From NCBI GenBank assembly GCA_027257055.1, contig JAPVLO010000097.1:6673001-6737000 (forward strand): 64,000 nucleotides of DNA, in the 5' to 3' direction. Position numbers and translations under genes: made by a program. The notes under the pieces were generated by a model. It was not told where the DNA came from. It made no database searches and was given only the letters and a program-made list of their open reading frames with translations. How positions within the stretch are numbered: the first letter of the stretch is position 1; every line of letters begins with the position of its first letter. Positions 61,091 to 64,000 of the stretch are shown here, piece by piece. The DNA is from Cephalopachus bancanus. Lineage: Eukaryota; Chordata; Mammalia; Primates; Tarsiidae.

Positions 61091-61147
61091 CTCTTTGGCT
61101 TTCTGCTTTAATCTCAGCTGTTCTGGATCTTCTTTATTGGAACGGCT
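61091..61147 (-). CDS. TAF4B: TAF4B internal coding exon (19 residues)
   Basis: On the minus strand, a T-rich tract and TTTGATAG (AG at 61149-61148) precede AGCCGTTCC. The exon reads SRSNKEDPEQLRLKQKAKE and ends at the donor GAG|GTAGGAC. It is 57 bp, phase 0 at both ends. 'EDPEQLRLKQKAKE' is a highly charged, probably helical segment strictly conserved in TAF4 and TAF4B, lying just before the 'LQQLELAQ' piece of the next exon. It alone would not separate the two paralogues; the next exons do. An AGAG at the acceptor leaves a possible alternative start two bases later, which would break the frame, so the first AG is chosen. The upstream exons are outside the window. Confidence 0.93.
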
Positions 61148-62269
61148 CTATCAAAGGAAAAGAAAATTTTAATAGAAATTACTAGCATCTAAACACCATA
61201 GTTGCCGTTAAATATTTAATAAATGACAATTTTCTCCTGTGATTGAATATCTTAGCTCCAGGGGAAAATGCCTCAATCCAGTCTAGCTGCACTCCCACCC
61301 TAACTCTCCCCTCCCCCTCATCATCTAGGCAGGCTGCTGCGGTTCTAGCCTGGAGGAAGCTTATACTGAAAATGATGCTAACAATGTCAGTCAGGTCCAG
61401 TTGAGGCATGACATTGTTCTTGTTGATACACTGAAAACTAAAAAACGGATGGTACAGATGAAGGAAAAGGAAGAAAGAATAATTGTTGGCTCAAATGAAT
61501 GAAAACAATCAATACTGGCTGATCTTCAGGTGAAGCCATTTTGGAAAAACATACGGTATTTCAAGGACTATTAAAATCAAGAACCTGACTAACCCTGAAC
61601 CAAATCGCTTCTGTTAATAACATAACTTCTAAAAGCTAAGTAGCAAATACATCTCAGTACTTTAATGAGAATATCTTACCATCTTTGAGTCCTCTCTAGC
61701 ACTTAATAGAATGCTGTGTGTAAGTAAATGATCGATAAATGTCTATTAGATGTCACCTTCTATAATACAGGACTAGAAGAAGAAGAGACCTATCTTCTAT
61801 AAAGCTATAATGGAACAAAGTTATTTAATGCATATAAATCTTTATTTTGTTCTATAAAAATGCGACCATAGCTAATTAAGTTAATTATAGTTAACAAAAT
61901 AAAAGCTAAAAGTATTTTCATATTTACTAAATTTTTCTGATACTTTTACTATTTATCAGTACTCTGCTAAAGAAAAACACAAGAGATAGTCTGTTTAGAC
62001 CTGAGTGCCTTCTGACTTCAAACATCTTAATTAACTACCTATACAAGACTGTACCCAAAGCTTGTAATATTTTTCTTCATTTTTAGTCCCCAACTACTAA
62101 AACAATTTCACTTCAACACAAAACTAAGATATACTCCTTTGTTAAGTCTATGAGGAGAAAATGAGTGTGTATATATTAATATATGTATTTATGTAAAAAT
62201 ATGCATATATGTGCATAAATATATATGTATATGGGTTTATATATACTTTTTCACCCCGTATAAAATGGG
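61148..62269 (-). other. TAF4B: TAF4B intron, 3' part (continues beyond the window)
   Basis: The intron upstream of the 61091-61147 exon. It holds an L2 tip at 61670-61755 and a TATA-rich patch at 62165-62245. Nothing else recognised up to the L2 block. Confidence 0.6.
61670..61755 (+). repeat. L2 or MIR 3' tip
   Basis: 'TCTCTAGCACTTAATAGAAT', 'GTAAGTAAATGATCGATAAA' and 'TGTCTATTAGATG' resemble the last 80 bp of L2. Confidence 0.5.
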
Positions 62270-63270
62270 CACATATAGACATCAAGTCTTTGTTACTTAT
62301 CCAATATTTATTGGTCATCCATAGTACAGATTCTATTCTGTGTGCTACTGTTCTAGGCCCTGAGATACAAAGATGAAAAAACTAGACAAAGTCCTTGCTC
62401 TCAAATAATAAAACAATTTTATAAAAATCAAATAATGGTTAATACTAACAAGTGCTATAAAGAATACAAAACAGATTAATGTGATAGAAAGAAAGAGGAG
62501 TGTGATGGTTACTTCTCTAGCTAGGATGGCAGGGAAGGCATCTGTGAGAAATGGCACTTGAGTAGATATCTGAATAACAAGAAAGAGGTAGTCATGTAAC
62601 AATCTAGGGAAGAAAACATCCCAGGCAGGAGACAGTAATTGCTAAAGCCTTAAAATGGAACAAGTTTAGGTATACACGGGGAAAGAAAGATGGCCCATGT
62701 GGTGGAAGCACAGAGAAAAGTTGGAGAAAAGAAAGGTTGGAAATCATGTGTTGCCTTATGGGCGATGGTAAGGAGTTGGAGGTTTAATTCTAGTTTTTTA
62801 AAAACACACGGAAAAGTTTGCAGCACACAAAGAAGATGCCAATTATGTGATATTTTCAAGAGATGGCTCTGATAGCTATGTAGAGGGTACGCTGTAGGGA
62901 TCCAAGACTGGAAGGCACAGGCACAGAAGCAACTGGGAGACTGCTCTAAAACAACAGTTGTGAATAAGAGACTGATAAAAAAGATAAAGGTGGCTTGGAC
63001 CAGCATCACAGCAGAGATGATGATGATAAATGGTTAGATTCAAAATTATTTTGCAGGTTAAGACCTATCAGATTTGTTGATGGACTGAATATAGAGTATG
63101 AAGTAGAGAGGAATCAAGGATGACTCCTAGGATTTTGGCCTAAGCAACTGGGAGGTAGTAATTTCAAGATTCTGAAAGGGTAATAATCTAAGAAACAGCA
63201 GATTTAGAGGAAGGGAATGCAATGTTCAGTTCTAGATCCCTAATTAGGAGTCTAATATCCTAAGATGGGC
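62270..63270 (-). mobile_element. L2 LINE, minus orientation, first copy
   Basis: The reverse L2 end is seen: 'CCAATATTTATTGGTCATCC', 'GTTCTAGGCCCTGAGATACA', 'AACAAGTGCTATAAAGAATA', 'GGCAGGGAAGGCATCTGTGA', 'GGTGGCTTGGACCAGCATC' and 'GGAATCAAGGATGACTCCTA'. The frames of 119 and 60 codons inside are relics or chance. Confidence 0.7.
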
Positions 63271-63299
63271 ACAAGCATGGCCACACTCGGAACAGAAAG

Positions 63300-63980
63300 T
63301 CAGTGTGACTGGAGAGGAGTGAAGGGAGTGAGATATGAAAAGCTCAGAGAGGGAGGCAGGTGTCAAACAACATAAAGCTTAAAAGTTGGTAAGAAGTTTG
63401 GATTTTAAATGCAACAGGAAGCCACTGACGGCTTTTAAGCATCAAAGGAACACGTGATTTGCTACAAAAACATTATTCTTGACCACAGTATGAAAAATGG
63501 ATTGTAGAAAGAAAAGGAGACTAGCAAGAAAATATTATAAAAGTCCAAATGAAAGATGAGTTAGACTAGAGTAATGACATTAGCGATGAAGAGAAAAAGA
63601 TGAATACATTTTGGAAATACTATAGGCAGTGAATTGGATGTAGGGAGACAGGAGACACAGATGACTCCTAGGTTTTCTGGCTTGTTTTTCGGCTTGAGTG
63701 TCTGGTGCCATTTATTGAGTTAGAAAAACCTATGAGAGTAAAAGTATTTAGAGAGGAGAGAAATATCAGGAGTTCTTTTGGGTGTATGTGAAATGCCTAT
63801 TAGCCAATGAAGTGATGTCAAGTAGAAAGTTAGCTGTATGAGTTCAGAGTTCTATAATGTAGGCTGAGTAAGAAATATAAACTTCAGGGAACGAGGACAA
63901 AGAAAAAGACCTGGGACTGAAGCCTGGAAAACTCTGACATTTAGAAATCTAGTAAAGGAGGAAAAGACAAATGAGATTGA
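63300..63980 (-). mobile_element. L2 LINE, minus orientation, second copy
   Basis: It repeats the same L2 blocks: 'AGAAGTTTGGATTTTAAATG', 'AGGAAGCCACTGACGGCTTT', 'GAAAAATGGATTGTAGAAAG', 'GAATTGGATGTAGGGAGACA', 'CACAGATGACTCCTAGGTTT' and 'GCCATTTATTGAGTTAG'. The first four correspond to positions already covered by the first copy. Confidence 0.65.
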
Positions 63981-64000
63981 GAGCACTATAACACAGTATA

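Noticed and set aside
62650..63009. A 119-codon minus frame as a gene
   Set aside because: It lies within L2 sequence and shows no L2 protein motif; probably chance or a relic.

Overview
The window looks like nuclear DNA from a haplorrhine primate, most probably a tarsier. It holds about 30 Alu-type SINEs. The old ones are ordinary AluJ or half-Alu monomers. The younger ones, many with intact target-site duplications (TSDs), form a lineage I do not know from monkeys, apes or lemurs. They carry 'CTACAATAAATA' in the left arm, 'TACTTGGAAGGCTGAGG' in the right arm and end in 'GACTCCAACTC'. There are no AluS, AluY or lemur-type Alus. The tarsier assignment is an inference and needs a database search.

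The one real gene I can prove is the 3' end of TAF4B, a germline-enriched TFIID subunit, on the minus strand. Three exons with good splice sites and matching phase-0 frames lie at 61091-61147, 42444-42548 and 8021-8188; the last ends in the stop codon. They encode the final 109 residues. The two introns between them are 18.5 and 34.3 kb. A repeat-poor stretch below the stop (about 6370-8020) is the likely 3' UTR.

Layout: 1-6370 is downstream flank with AluJ copies, a G-rich minisatellite and a processed RPL32 pseudogene. 8189-42443 is the last intron. It holds L1, L2, MIR and MER58 relics, many lineage-specific Alus and a class I endogenous retrovirus at 24862-32019. The retrovirus has a 5-bp TSD, a tRNA-Ile-type primer binding site, a polypurine tract and two LTRs, and lies antisense to TAF4B. 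42549-61090 is the next intron. It holds an internally deleted piggyBac transposon that keeps the Cys-rich end of its transposase, an MLT1 LTR, a three-level nest (L1 > LTR > Alu), a long antisense L1, Tigger relics and then a repeat-poor block. 61148-64000 is the start of another intron and carries two L2 copies in minus orientation.

No bacterial-style operon, CRISPR array, structural RNA gene or new protein system is visible. Most open reading frames are chance frames or read through Alus. The noteworthy items are the provirus with unequal LTRs, the piggyBac remnant, the paired-stem changes in the youngest Alus and the strand bias of Alu insertions in TAF4B introns. Repeat edges without a stated TSD are good to roughly 10-30 bp. 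Family names come from memory of consensus sequences, not from a search.
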